The notes beneath the pieces were generated by a model. It had not been told where the DNA came from and ran no database searches. It saw only the letters and a program-made list of their open reading frames with translations. The translations under genes were made by a program, and so were the position numbers. DNA of 64,000 bases, taken from assembly GCA_949987705.1 (NCBI GenBank), contig CATLJY010000865.1, positions 25,471 through 89,470 of the forward strand. Direction: 5' to 3'. The stretch is from Thereva unica (taxonomy: Eukaryota > Arthropoda > Insecta > Diptera > Therevidae). This document shows, piece after piece, positions 1-9,635 of this stretch; positions within the stretch are counted from its first letter, which is position 1; each line of letters starts with the position of its first letter.

Positions 1-1758
1 AGAGGCCAACCTCAGATCCACACCCAAAAAAAAAACAAAAAAACAATTTGGACACAAAACTTTCACCAAAAAAACCACCTGAAAATTAAACCGACAGTAC
101 TCCGGGCCTCAAGAGTAGGGTTGGTAGGGGGGGTCGTGGGTTGGTGAGAACCCGGAAGTACCATCCAACTTGCTGCATCACCACCAGACAGGAGCGCCTC
201 CCTTCAAGGCGATTGTCGAGAGCCTATATTAATCAAGTCGGGTACCTGAAAAAAAAAAATTCCGGAGAGATAACCATCGTCCACCGCTAAGCCATCAGGA
301 CTCTAGCCCTCCATCATCTCCAATGGTAAATTTTTTTTCTTAAAAAACATTACTTTAATTCGTTTAAAAGATTAATTTTTTTATTTAACTTCATCAATGT
401 TTTTTTTCCTTTTCTGTTTAACAGCACATGTATAATAAACGCCACAAAAAGATGAACACTTAACTCTATGACAAAAGTCGACAGCTATGAACTAACTGAC
501 AGAAAAAAGAAAAAAACCCGTCCTGGCCAGTACGCGTCTCCTTTCACAAACAGTGTCAATTCCTGTTAACACATACTTTAACAGACATTGAAAAGAAAAA
601 AAGAAAATTGCAGACAATAACTATCGAAGAAAATCTTTGTGTACAACATTCAACAAACAAAAAACCAACAATCAATGATTTAAAGTCATACACCAAAGCA
701 ATGACCGCAAAATCATAAAAAAAAATTTGCCACGACGCAGAAAGTTGCTAGGATATACCACTAGATTAAAATCCTATTAAGCAAACCAAAATTATCCTAT
801 TAATAATACTTAACCAATATTTTTTGTTTTTTTGTTTTTTTTTTAGGTAAGGTAATGAAAAATAATGTTAAACATATTGTTAAACATGGAACAATGTCAC
901 ATCAAAATTATCTCAAAAAAACTAATGATCCTTAATAAAATTAACTTCAAAAAAGAAAGAAAGATATTTAGTTCTTCCAAATAGACTCTTCTCCAGTAAT
1001 AATTCATCATGTCCACCTCAGATTATATGTATGTCCCTGGTACAAAGACCCGCTTATCTGCATATTTCAGAACCAATCTCTTGATCTAATCAACGTCCAT
1101 ATCACCTAACTTATCACCTAGATTACCTTAGAATTCTTCCTTGGCTTAACAACCACCTTAACAACACCCAGCCTTCTTTCGGTCGTCCTTACTTCGACTA
1201 CCGCAGCCAATCCTGTGTTTACCACCAAATGTTTACAGGAGTTCAGCAGAGCTCCGTACTTGGAATTTGAAATTCAGTCAGGGGTTGGCCCAGCACACAG
1301 CTATAAAATTGCCAGACCACTTCTTCCCAAAGCCAGATTATCCTTCAGAGGTGCTCCTTCCGGTTTTCTCTTCCAGAAATTTTTTTTTTATCCAGCCAGA
1401 AATTGCATTAACTTTATTTTCCAGAAAAAAACCTCGTCAGTTTGAAAGAACCTCTTAAAAAAAATATAGGACTGGTAAACTGTATTTTCCAAAAATTTAA
1501 ATCTTCTTTTTCAGAATCTTTTTCAAAAAATAAATTTCCAGCTCCAAGCAAAATCAAAAACGTTTTTTTTTTCTCAAAAAAAATTTTTCGTCCTATCTCT
1601 AATATAAATCAAATCAGACTCTCCAGAAAATCATAATTTTTTTAATTTGTTTTTTTTTTTCGATTTCTCGACGTACTTATTTTTTTTATTTTCTCAGTGA
1701 CAAAAAAATTTTTAGTCAGTGGATAACGGGTGATTATTTTATTAGGACTGCCGTTACA
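1..1758 (-). repeat. 3' LTR of the gypsy element, truncated by the window edge
   Basis: It aligns with 17469-19189. The match ends sharply at 1758, where this copy continues into a purine-rich tract and the other copy continues into LINE sequence. This LTR keeps about 45 bp near 1340-1390 that the other LTR lacks. Otherwise the two differ mainly by homopolymer lengths and scattered substitutions, pointing to a fairly recent insertion. No coding frame is credible in it. Confidence 0.93.
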
Positions 1759-1864
1759 ATCCCTCGGCTCCACAAACCCGACTTGCGAGGGAGTGAGGAG
1801 CCGAAAAAAACAAAACGGCCTGATTTGGTGTTTTGGGATAATCTCAATGACTACGACTGAAGGT

Positions 1865-1926
1865 GTGGCTCGACCCATAACCCTGAGATTAAGAGTTTTA
1901 TGCTCCAGCTATTGAGCTAGCCGGGC
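1865..1926 (-). pseudogene. tRNA-Lys(CUU)-derived segment in the gypsy 3' untranslated region
   Basis: Read on the minus strand, the segment begins GCCCGGCTAGCTCA, has a D-arm GCTC/GAGC pairing, an anticodon loop CTCTTAA (anticodon CTT) followed by TCTCAGGG, and a T-arm start ATGGGTCGAGC. This follows the conserved animal tRNA-Lys(CTT) closely over about 60 nt. The 5' half of the anticodon stem is mutated, one T-loop base is missing and the 3' acceptor half is absent, so it is not a working tRNA gene. It lies between the integrase stop and the 3' LTR of an element whose PBS also fits tRNA-Lys. It could be a captured primer tRNA or the head of a tRNA-Lys SINE. Confidence 0.75.
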
Positions 1927-2000
1927 ACTATAGAAGTACCGGAACAAAAAAATTTTTGAGAAGTATGAAATCCAACAAGTTGTTTCGACGAGGAGGTTGG

Positions 2001-2864
2001 TTATTTCCGGAGATCCTTTCCATGGTATATTCCTATCGGTCTACCTTCCATGTCCTCCAGCTCGAATCGACAGCTCCCCAGCTTTCGCCTAACGCGAGCT
2101 TTGATAAATTTGTCGGCGAGTTTGGCGCTAAATCGATCAGCTTTTCTACTAACGGGAAACGTTCGTCGGTATACCACTTGCCCGGGTGAGAACTCTACTA
2201 CTCTACTACGCAGATTGTAAGTTTTCTCGTGTCTCGTGTGGGCCTCTGCCAGATGCTGTTCCACGCGTTCCTGCAGCGCTTGCCGACGGTCTGCAGCGGG
2301 CAGCACCGCCACGTCTTCTTGTAGGGCTCCTAATACTCTTAGAAGCGGATAAGCTGACCCGTGGAGGATCATGTGGGATCCGAACAAGGCATGATAAGGT
2401 GAGGTTCCAATTGATTCGTGATGGGCACTTCGGAAGGCACACTCTATTGACGACAGGTTGAGGTCCCAATCTCTGTGATCTTTGCCTAAATACGCCCGAA
2501 TAGCGGCCAAAATAGATCGGTTGAGCCGCTCGGAGGCGTTGGCTTGGGGAGAATGTACAGCGGCAAATTTGTGTTGGATGCCGTAATCGTTCATCAACTT
2601 TGTAAACTCGTGAGAAGTAAAATGCCGGCCATTATCGGAGAATATGACCTCGGGAACCCCGAAGGTATGGAAAATTCTCTTCTCAAGGAAATTCACCGCG
2701 GCCTTAGTTGTCTCGCCAAGCACCGGATGAAGAACACTGAATTTGGTGAACGCATCCAACACCACAAACACTGCTGTGTGTCCTTTTTTCGTACGAGGAT
2801 ACGGAGCCACATAGTCGATATATAGCAATTGAAATGGTCGCTGCACCTCCATGGCCTTGCCCAT
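2001..2864 (-). CDS. pol: Gypsy integrase, catalytic core and C-terminal part of pol
   Basis: This part inserts retrotransposon cDNA into the genome. The core shows the DDE pattern: an Asp in LYIDYVAPYP, an Asp in IFSDNGRHF about 60 residues on, and a Glu in ANASERLNRS. The C-terminal region carries a PGQVVYRR segment like the chromatin-targeting end of gypsy integrases. It continues the upstream pol frame: only a single in-frame TAG at 2892-2894 separates them, with 27 nt between that stop and the first ATG here. The full polyprotein therefore needs readthrough, or this copy is dead by a nonsense mutation. The stop at 2001 is the natural end of pol. Confidence 0.9.
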   Translation of the reverse strand: MGKAMEVQRPFQLLYIDYVAPYPRTKKGHTAVFVVLDAFTKFSVLHPVLGETTKAAVNFLEKRIFHTFGVPEVIFSDNGRHFTSHEFTKLMNDYGIQHKFAAVHSPQANASERLNRSILAAIRAYLGKDHRDWDLNLSSIECAFRSAHHESIGTSPYHALFGSHMILHGSAYPLLRVLGALQEDVAVLPAADRRQALQERVEQHLAEAHTRHEKTYNLRSRVVEFSPGQVVYRRTFPVSRKADRFSAKLADKFIKARVRRKLGSCRFELEDMEGRPIGIYHGKDLRK

Positions 2865-2891
2865 GGGAGGCCGTAAGATAGTGGTTGGAGT

Positions 2892-5375
2892 CTAAGATGT
2901 CTTACACACTTCGCATTGCCCCACATATTTTCGAACTTGGCTTGACATGCCAGGCCAATAGTACCTTTCGCGAAGACGAAACAAGGTTTTGTGGACACCG
3001 CCATGTGAAGCTTGCGGAGGTGCGTGAGCCGACTCGATTAAAGACGCAGTCAGTTCCGAGGGTATCCATAATTTCCACGTCATGTCGTCCGCAACCGTGT
3101 CTCCCGTACGTGGTGACGTACGGTGAAAAACATACCCCTCAGAAACACGCAAATCTGGTAGTTGGGGGGTGGCGCTCAAGATTCGTTCAGCCAGTTGTGT
3201 ATATTCGAGAGACCTAAAAGCCGAGGAGTCCATGTCTACATCGCGACAAAAAGAGATGTCCACGCAGTCCCGGCGCGACAAAGCGCCCGGCACCACGTTT
3301 TGACTTCCCTTTCGGTGTTCGATCGTGAACACGAACCATTGGAGCTTTAGGCTCCATCTTGCCAGTCGACCGTTCAGCTCTTTCTGACTCATGAGCCACT
3401 TCAGACTCGCATGGTCAGTAATCACCGTGAATGCTTGTCCCTCTACGTATGCTCTAAACTTTTTTATACTCAGTACAGCGGCGTAACATTCAAGTTCCGT
3501 GATGGTGTAGTTTCGCTGTGCTGCGTTCAGTTTCTTAGACATGTAAGAAATGGGATGTTCTCCTCCCACACTATCTCGCTGAAACAGCACGCTTCCCACA
3601 TCACTTCGGCTAGCATCGCACTGAATATAAAAACGTTTAGAAAAATCCGGAGTGACTACCAACGGAGCTTCGGTCATAAGCCGTTTTAACTTCTCGAAGG
3701 ATTGCTGGGCCTCGTCAGACCATCGGAATGGCTTGGTTTTTAAACAATCCGTGACTGGAGAAGCCACGCTAGCATAATTGTGGATGAAGCGTTGATACCA
3801 CCCCGTCATTCCCAAAAATCTCCTAACCTGCTTATGAGATTTAGGAGTTGGAAATTCCATGATGGCCGTCACCTTTGCAGGATCCGTTTTCAACGTTCCG
3901 TCCCCAATTATGAAGCCAAGATACTTTACTTCAGTCACGCAAAATTTACACTTGTTCAGGTTGATGGTCAACCCTGCCATACGCAAGCAGCCAGCAACCT
4001 CATCGAGAAGACGTACATGTGAGTCAAAGTCTGGTGATACCACGAGTAGATCGTCTAGATAGACAAATACGTTTTCACGGAGATGTCCTGGAATAGCCTT
4101 GTCCATTAAACGGCACATACGCTGTGGCGCGTTACATAGACCAAATGGCATCACTGTAAATTGATACAGTGGACGACCGGGGACAGTGAAGGCTGTCCTC
4201 TCTCGGGACTTCTTTTCCAGCGGGATTTGCCAGAACGCGTCCTTCAGGTCCAAACTGGTGATGTACTTGGTGTCTTGGAGACGACCCAGTAGACCATCAA
4301 TGTGTGGAAGAGGGTAAGCGTCCTTAACAGTGACGGAGTTCACTTTCCGCGAATCAAGGCACAGGCGTACCTTCCCTGGCTTGCGCACCAACACCACCGG
4401 TGAATTCCAAGGACTATTGGACGGCTCAATTACCCCCAGAGATAACATCCTGTCTAACTCACCATACATTAGCGTCTGTATGGCCGGTGAGACAGGATAA
4501 TGTCTCTGCTTTATGGGAACGGAGTCACCGGTGTCGATGATGTGCTCCTCAAGGTTAGTTTTCCCCAGTCTTAAGACGTCAAATGAGGGAAACCTGGCGT
4601 TTACTTCCTCCAACTGTTGGCATTGCTTCGACGTTAAGTCATGCACTTTGCAAGGTGCCTTTGGAGTCGACAACTCGCTAACTATGTGGGGCGCGATTTC
4701 GAATAATTTCCAGAAATCGATCCCGAGATAAAGTCTTTGGCTGAGGCTGGGTACCACAAAGATGGTCATTTGCCGGGTCCGTCCTCCAAAGGAGACGGGA
4801 ATCTGGACATAACCTTTTACTCTCTGTGGAGTTCCGTCCGCCACTTGCAAACAAGTTTGCGAGGAATAAAACTTGATCTCGGGGTGACCCTTCAGAAAAG
4901 ATTCGGCCTCCCTTCCCGGACAGGTGATACTCGCTCCACTGTCCAGTAAACCAGTCACCTCTTCACTCGCTAAGTAGACCTTAACGAACGGACGATCATC
5001 TGCCAAATCCGAAATAATAGCGGAAATTACTTTCCGTGCCAGAAATTTCTTGTCTCTCGCTCGGTTCCGAAACTCCGTAAGGGATTTAGTGGATGCCACC
5101 TGAGGAGGCTCCGAAAAAATACGGTTCCGAGCTATGGTATAATTCTTCCAACGCAACAGGAATGACTGTCGCACCTCTGACGAGGGAAAAGTTGGAAGGG
5201 GGTCTAGGTCTGTCCAGTCCGGTAATAAAAGCGAGGATGTTTCGCTAGTGTACTTGTCATGGCTGACGACGGGTGAGTTTAAGTCGGGCGCGAGCACCCG
5301 TTGCTCCTCGCACCCCGAGGGTTGTTTCCCGCACATACGGGACAACGTGTCGAAATGGTACCTGGCTTGCCACAC
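2892..5375 (-). CDS. pol: Gypsy pol: protease, reverse transcriptase, RNase H and integrase zinc finger
   Basis: The domain order is typical Ty3/gypsy. A retropepsin active site LLDSGAS lies near residue 145, the RT catalytic motif YLDDLLV near residue 440, an RNase H start FYIQCDAS follows, then the tether region with TDHASLKW, then the integrase HHCC finger (HGGVHK ... CEVCK) near residue 800. The first 96 codons overlap the gag frame in a different phase, so pol is probably made by ribosomal frameshifting. The true start is undefined. The frame closes with TAG just after the finger, in phase with the downstream integrase core. Apart from that stop the enzyme domains look intact. Confidence 0.93.
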   Translation of the reverse strand: MWQARYHFDTLSRMCGKQPSGCEEQRVLAPDLNSPVVSHDKYTSETSSLLLPDWTDLDPLPTFPSSEVRQSFLLRWKNYTIARNRIFSEPPQVASTKSLTEFRNRARDKKFLARKVISAIISDLADDRPFVKVYLASEEVTGLLDSGASITCPGREAESFLKGHPEIKFYSSQTCLQVADGTPQRVKGYVQIPVSFGGRTRQMTIFVVPSLSQRLYLGIDFWKLFEIAPHIVSELSTPKAPCKVHDLTSKQCQQLEEVNARFPSFDVLRLGKTNLEEHIIDTGDSVPIKQRHYPVSPAIQTLMYGELDRMLSLGVIEPSNSPWNSPVVLVRKPGKVRLCLDSRKVNSVTVKDAYPLPHIDGLLGRLQDTKYITSLDLKDAFWQIPLEKKSRERTAFTVPGRPLYQFTVMPFGLCNAPQRMCRLMDKAIPGHLRENVFVYLDDLLVVSPDFDSHVRLLDEVAGCLRMAGLTINLNKCKFCVTEVKYLGFIIGDGTLKTDPAKVTAIMEFPTPKSHKQVRRFLGMTGWYQRFIHNYASVASPVTDCLKTKPFRWSDEAQQSFEKLKRLMTEAPLVVTPDFSKRFYIQCDASRSDVGSVLFQRDSVGGEHPISYMSKKLNAAQRNYTITELECYAAVLSIKKFRAYVEGQAFTVITDHASLKWLMSQKELNGRLARWSLKLQWFVFTIEHRKGSQNVVPGALSRRDCVDISFCRDVDMDSSAFRSLEYTQLAERILSATPQLPDLRVSEGYVFHRTSPRTGDTVADDMTWKLWIPSELTASLIESAHAPPQASHGGVHKTLFRLRERYYWPGMSSQVRKYVGQCEVCKTS

Positions 5376-6223
5376 CTATAGCAAAACAGGTTTCGTGTTT
5401 CTGAGGAGCAGTCCGTATACAAGTGGCCCTGTTGGTGACAGTTCCAACACGTCACGACTCGACGTCTGCCTGGGGAACTGGGTCGCGTGACCTCCTCAAC
5501 CGCAGAGTCAAATTCGTCACCTATTGGCTGTCCATCTGGACATCGGTTGACAGACTCGATTTCATGAATTTTAGGAACTTGCCGACGGTCCTGGCGTCTT
5601 TGCTCTTGCCACCGTTCGGCCCTTAAGCAAGCTTCACGCAGCTGACGCATGTTATCAAAGCGCTGACCGACGACTACTGTGCCCAGAGTCCCGTTCAGGT
5701 TGTCTGACACTATCTCGACCAGCTCTGGTTCCGGCATAGGAGTGGCCATCCTGTTGTACAAAGCCAACACCTTTGACACATACACGTCATATGTGTCCCT
5801 ATCTTGCCGACATTCCAACATCCGCTTCACTATCTGATAATCGGACTCTCTCCTCCTGAACTGACTGGTCAGGTGGCTCCTCACGTCCTTCCACTCGGGA
5901 TCCCTAACCTGACGACGAAATTGGGACCAGTACCAATCCTCGGCCCTGCCTCTCAACAAAGACGACATGTTCCGACATACCTCGGACTGGCTGATCCATT
6001 CATCCCTGGCCCGAGTTTCCACTCGAAACAGGAACTCTTCCGCTGATAACTCATTGTCATCACCGGAAAACTTAATGTTCCAAGCGGACACTGGGGACCT
6101 TCGCTTGGTGTCGAAATGCGGAGCCTCCCGCCGCAGTGCCGATTGTGAACGCTCCCTGGTTGCCTCGTATTCACCTTGTTCGATGGCGACTGGTTCCGCC
6201 TGCCGACATGGGTCCATCCTCAT
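5279..6223 (-). CDS. gag: Gypsy gag polyprotein with zinc knuckles
   Basis: This is the structural protein of the retrotransposon particle. A capsid-like region (residues about 45-190, with LLRGRAEDWYW) is followed by two cysteine knuckles near the C-terminus: CWNCHQQGHLYTDC, which fits CX2CX4HX4C, and FCYRCGKPGTISTRC, in which the expected His is replaced. These would bind genomic RNA. The frame ends within pol, with a 97-bp overlap. The ATG at 6223 is the first in the frame; an alternative ATG slightly upstream lies in another phase, so a small indel near the start is possible. Length (314 aa) is on the short side for insect gypsy gag. Confidence 0.85.
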   Translation of the reverse strand: MRMDPCRQAEPVAIEQGEYEATRERSQSALRREAPHFDTKRRSPVSAWNIKFSGDDNELSAEEFLFRVETRARDEWISQSEVCRNMSSLLRGRAEDWYWSQFRRQVRDPEWKDVRSHLTSQFRRRESDYQIVKRMLECRQDRDTYDVYVSKVLALYNRMATPMPEPELVEIVSDNLNGTLGTVVVGQRFDNMRQLREACLRAERWQEQRRQDRRQVPKIHEIESVNRCPDGQPIGDEFDSAVEEVTRPSSPGRRRVVTCWNCHQQGHLYTDCSSETRNLFCYRCGKPGTISTRCPVCAGNNPRGARSNGCSRPT

Positions 6224-7170
6224 CTGTTCTAACTTGCGCAGCTAAAGTTCGAACCATCGCGGGCTGTTCTTCTATCTCACTATCTATACCACCTTGTGCG
6301 TCCCCTGCCCCCTCAGTATCGCAATGTTCCCGGGGCGAGATCTTTTTTTCTTCTGGTAGTGGGCATTTTCGTGCCTTATCACCTATATCTCGTAACTTGT
6401 TGGTCTCGATGCGGTTTGTACCAATGGTTCCGTGTAACTATACTGGGATTATCACCGGTTCGTTATGCGCTGTGTAACTGGTGAGACGTCTTGCAATTGG
6501 ATATATAAAAATTACTATCTTTTATCGGTATTTCTCTGGATTACAGAGTTTCTTTTCCAAAGTCCCTTATATTATACTAACCCTAAACACGTACTACACG
6601 AACAAAACTAATCCGTAATAAATCTATCTTGTTAACGAAGTCCTCCTACAGCCATAAAAAACCAACGGACTAAATCTTCAAACTCAGGCTGCAAAGCTAA
6701 TTCCACTTAATGCAACCACAAATCTAGGCTTCTATCGTATACTATTCCTATATCAGCGAAAAGACAATCTCAAAAATTATAAATATGGCCGCAGCGGAAC
6801 GATCTCTCTCTCCGAAAATTCTTGGGTGGTCGAAGTCAACGGTGGCAGTCAGTGGTGAGTTTAAAATAATATCGCCACTTGACTTTCGAAAACCTCTATG
6901 TACGATCCATGAAACAAAACGCTAACAGATACTCATCACTACAAGAAAAAATCTAAAGCCAACACCAAGAATGCCATCGATGACCACGGTTGCACCCCAC
7001 GATACCACTACTTCATTCATAGGGGCAAGTTCATCGAAGGGGAAGGCGGTGAAGCAACCAACTTCCCTCCAACAAACAAGTCCTATTTCCAGCACTTCAC
7101 ATCCCCCTTCAGGGGACCCCCCCGAAACAAGAAGGAAACTTCTTCCACAAATTAAAAAAATTTAGACATC
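6224..7170 (-). other. Gypsy leader between gag and the BEL insertion site
   Basis: This is non-coding leader of the minus-strand gypsy element. Its other half is 16839-17438; the two were contiguous before the BEL/Pao insertion. I see no credible gene. A 64-codon plus-strand frame at 6971-7165 resembles no family I know and is antisense to the leader. Confidence 0.7.
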
Positions 7171-7175
7171 CATCC

Positions 7176-7548
7176 TGTTACGGCGCAGCAGCGCGTAACA
7201 GGCATCTTCGACCAAAACCTAAAACACAACACAATACAATACAAACAAGTAAACGTAAACAAACAGAAAAATCACTAATAAAATAACTTGGCATATATTA
7301 ATCCTATAAAATAATACATTTCTAAAACTAAATTAAACTAATAAAACTTAAAATAAACCTACATCTAAATAAAATTTAAACTAACTACTAATTAAAAAAA
7401 AACGAAAGTATCTGGAAATAGAAAATGGTTAAAAATTGATCAACAAATATAATAAATCTTTACCTGGAAGGCACCTGAGCTAAGTGCCTTCAACCGAAAA
7501 GAGTAGGGCTCAATATCTAAAAATAAATAAATAAATAATTAATAATGT

Positions 7549-7580
<32 letters not shown>

Positions 7581-9478
7581 AATATATAAAAATATTCAAA
7601 ACTAAATTCTACTTACCCAATTTTATTACGACATGTAGAAATGTCAATTTTCAACAGAAAGCTCAAAAGCTTAAAGCTGGGGTGAGATCAGAATAAACCA
7701 ATTTGGTCTAAACTCAAAAGTTATACGACTTTAAACGTGTATAACAGCTTTCTCCCCCCCAGCTTTAAGCTTTCGATCGGATGCGTCTGATCTATAAAAT
7801 TCACAGCAGCAGCACGAACTTGGCTTTTTAAGTTTCACATTCCGTCCAGTTTGATTCAGCTCGCGAAACGAAAACCAGACAGGCATTGACCGTCAAGGAA
7901 GAAGACCAGGAAAACATTTTTTTTAAATTTTAATAATCATATTTAACAAGACAGGCAAAGACCGTCCTTTATTTTCAGGGTCTGACAGGTATTTACCGTC
8001 ATAATTAATACTTTGGCTGGCATTAGTCGCCAAATTAGGGACTTAGATAACCGACAGGTTTCACCGTCGGTTCGGGGGTTAGCTTAGTGAATAATTCTTG
8101 TGGTTACCGGTGGTGGAAACATCGTGGGAAAGGAATCTAGGAAATTTCCCAACAAATGTTATGGGGAGATTTCAAGAGTATTTTTACCTTGAAATTTCCA
8201 GTATAATATTTATAGGTTTGATTACTTTCATTGAATAAATTTAATTAGGAGTTTTCAAAGGTGTGGATATACCTTGAACACTCCTAGGGGAATTATTCCA
8301 AAATTGGATGATTAAAGCACACCTCGCCAAGATATAAAGGCTGTTTTTTTATGTATTGGTGAAAGAGATTTATATTCACGGTTCCAAACACGGGTGATTC
8401 GAAATTCACCTTTGAGTGGAACAATTAGTCAAAGCTTTCAGAAAGTTTTCCTTGAATTTAAGGCGCCATAAAAGCAAGGTTGATATTAATTATTTTAAGC
8501 AATAGTGGCCAATTTTAAGCTCAATGAGCTACCATTAAAAATTGCAAGAAGCAAATCTTAGACCCTGTTTAGACGGTGCGCTTCAGCGCAAGTGCCTCAC
8601 GAAATTTGTGGGCGCGGGGAGGTTTCGGGGCGGTGGGAAGTGAGTCTTGAACAGAAAGGGATTCACTTGCGCTTTTTTGGCGTTTTAATTTCATTTTGTT
8701 CCATCTTCATGTTTCATTTCACTTTCGTTTCAGCCTTCTAAGTGAAAACACGTGCGAGAAAACTTTTAAGAAACGTTATTTTGGCAATTTACAAAAACAC
8801 CATATCACTTTTCTTATTTTAAAAAACGGAAATACTCTGGATATCGCAAAAATTGTTATCACACTTTATAAAAACACGCCAATACTTCGTAGATAGCAAA
8901 TTATGCAAATTGTTTTTATTCCATTTGTTCCAGCTGTAAAGGAAGCGACAGGGCTCAAAGCGAATCGTCTAAACAAATGTGCGCTTTGAGGCGACTCAAA
9001 GCGCGCGACAAAGCGCAACATCTAAACAGGGTCTTATACGGCGCTATTTGCGGTGAAAAAACAACCGTTGCAATTATTAAGTGTTGGCAGCCACGTCTGG
9101 TATAATCCGACGTAATTAAAAAGAGGAATTTTTCCATGATCACAAGGGAATTTCTCTGAGCTTTGATAGTTTAATAAATCTTTGGACAAATAATAATTAT
9201 TATTTAATTACAGATATCCAGGAATTATCCGGATTTGTTATAAGATAATTTTAAATTGACCTTCAGTCAAATCAATTTGCATTTTTTGGTTAAAGTATTC
9301 AGTTAAAATAAGAATTTAAATAGATTTAATTAGCTTTTATAATATTTAGGAGAAATTATATTTGAATTTTAAACCACTCCTGCGTTTTTTATCAGAGACC
9401 TATCCTTTTACAGCATTTTTAGAGATTTGAAAATAATATTTAAAAATTTTATTATTTTCGGCGTCTCGCGCCGAAACA
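7176..9478 (+). repeat. BEL/Pao 5' LTR, enlarged by a MITE
   Basis: It begins TGTTACGGCGCAGC and ends GCCGAAACA. Compared with the 3' LTR it has an extra 473-bp MITE at 8561-9033, a long poly-A run near 7551-7579, and 116 bp (8135-8250) missing from the other copy between two AGGA repeats. The rest is nearly identical. Confidence 0.94.
8561..9033. mobile_element. TTA-flanked MITE inserted in the BEL 5' LTR
   Basis: Terminal inverted repeats GACCCTGTTTAGA and TCTAAACAGGGTC bound 473 bp. TTA occurs on both sides (8558-8560, 9034-9036). The orthologous position in the 3' LTR (around 16390) is the uninterrupted sequence with a single TTA, so this is a documented filled/empty site pair. A 3-bp TTA duplication suggests mobilisation by a PIF/Harbinger-type transposase, though the termini are not diagnostic. 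It has no credible coding capacity. Confidence 0.92.
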
Positions 9479-9496
9479 TGGTCCTTCGAGCCGGAT
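9479..9496 (+). promoter_or_regulatory. BEL/Pao primer binding site for tRNA-Tyr
   Basis: The 18 nt TGGTCCTTCGAGCCGGAT start immediately after the LTR and are complementary to the 3' end of animal tRNA-Tyr including CCA. This is the minus-strand priming site for reverse transcription. The tRNA assignment is from memory of the conserved tRNA sequence. Confidence 0.85.
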
Positions 9497-9635
9497 AGGT
9501 CGTGGTCAAATCAAATATAATTTCCGATAAAGTGCTAGTTGAAAGCTTTTTATTTGTCTTCAATTATTTAGTTTGTCCAAAGATTTAATTATTTGTTATT
9601 TGTCTAACCCCGTGATATTAATATAAAGCAAAAAA

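Noticed and set aside
1215..1636. Overlapping short frames in the gypsy LTR
   Set aside because: Low-complexity poly-T/A translations that differ between the two LTRs by indels; not coding.
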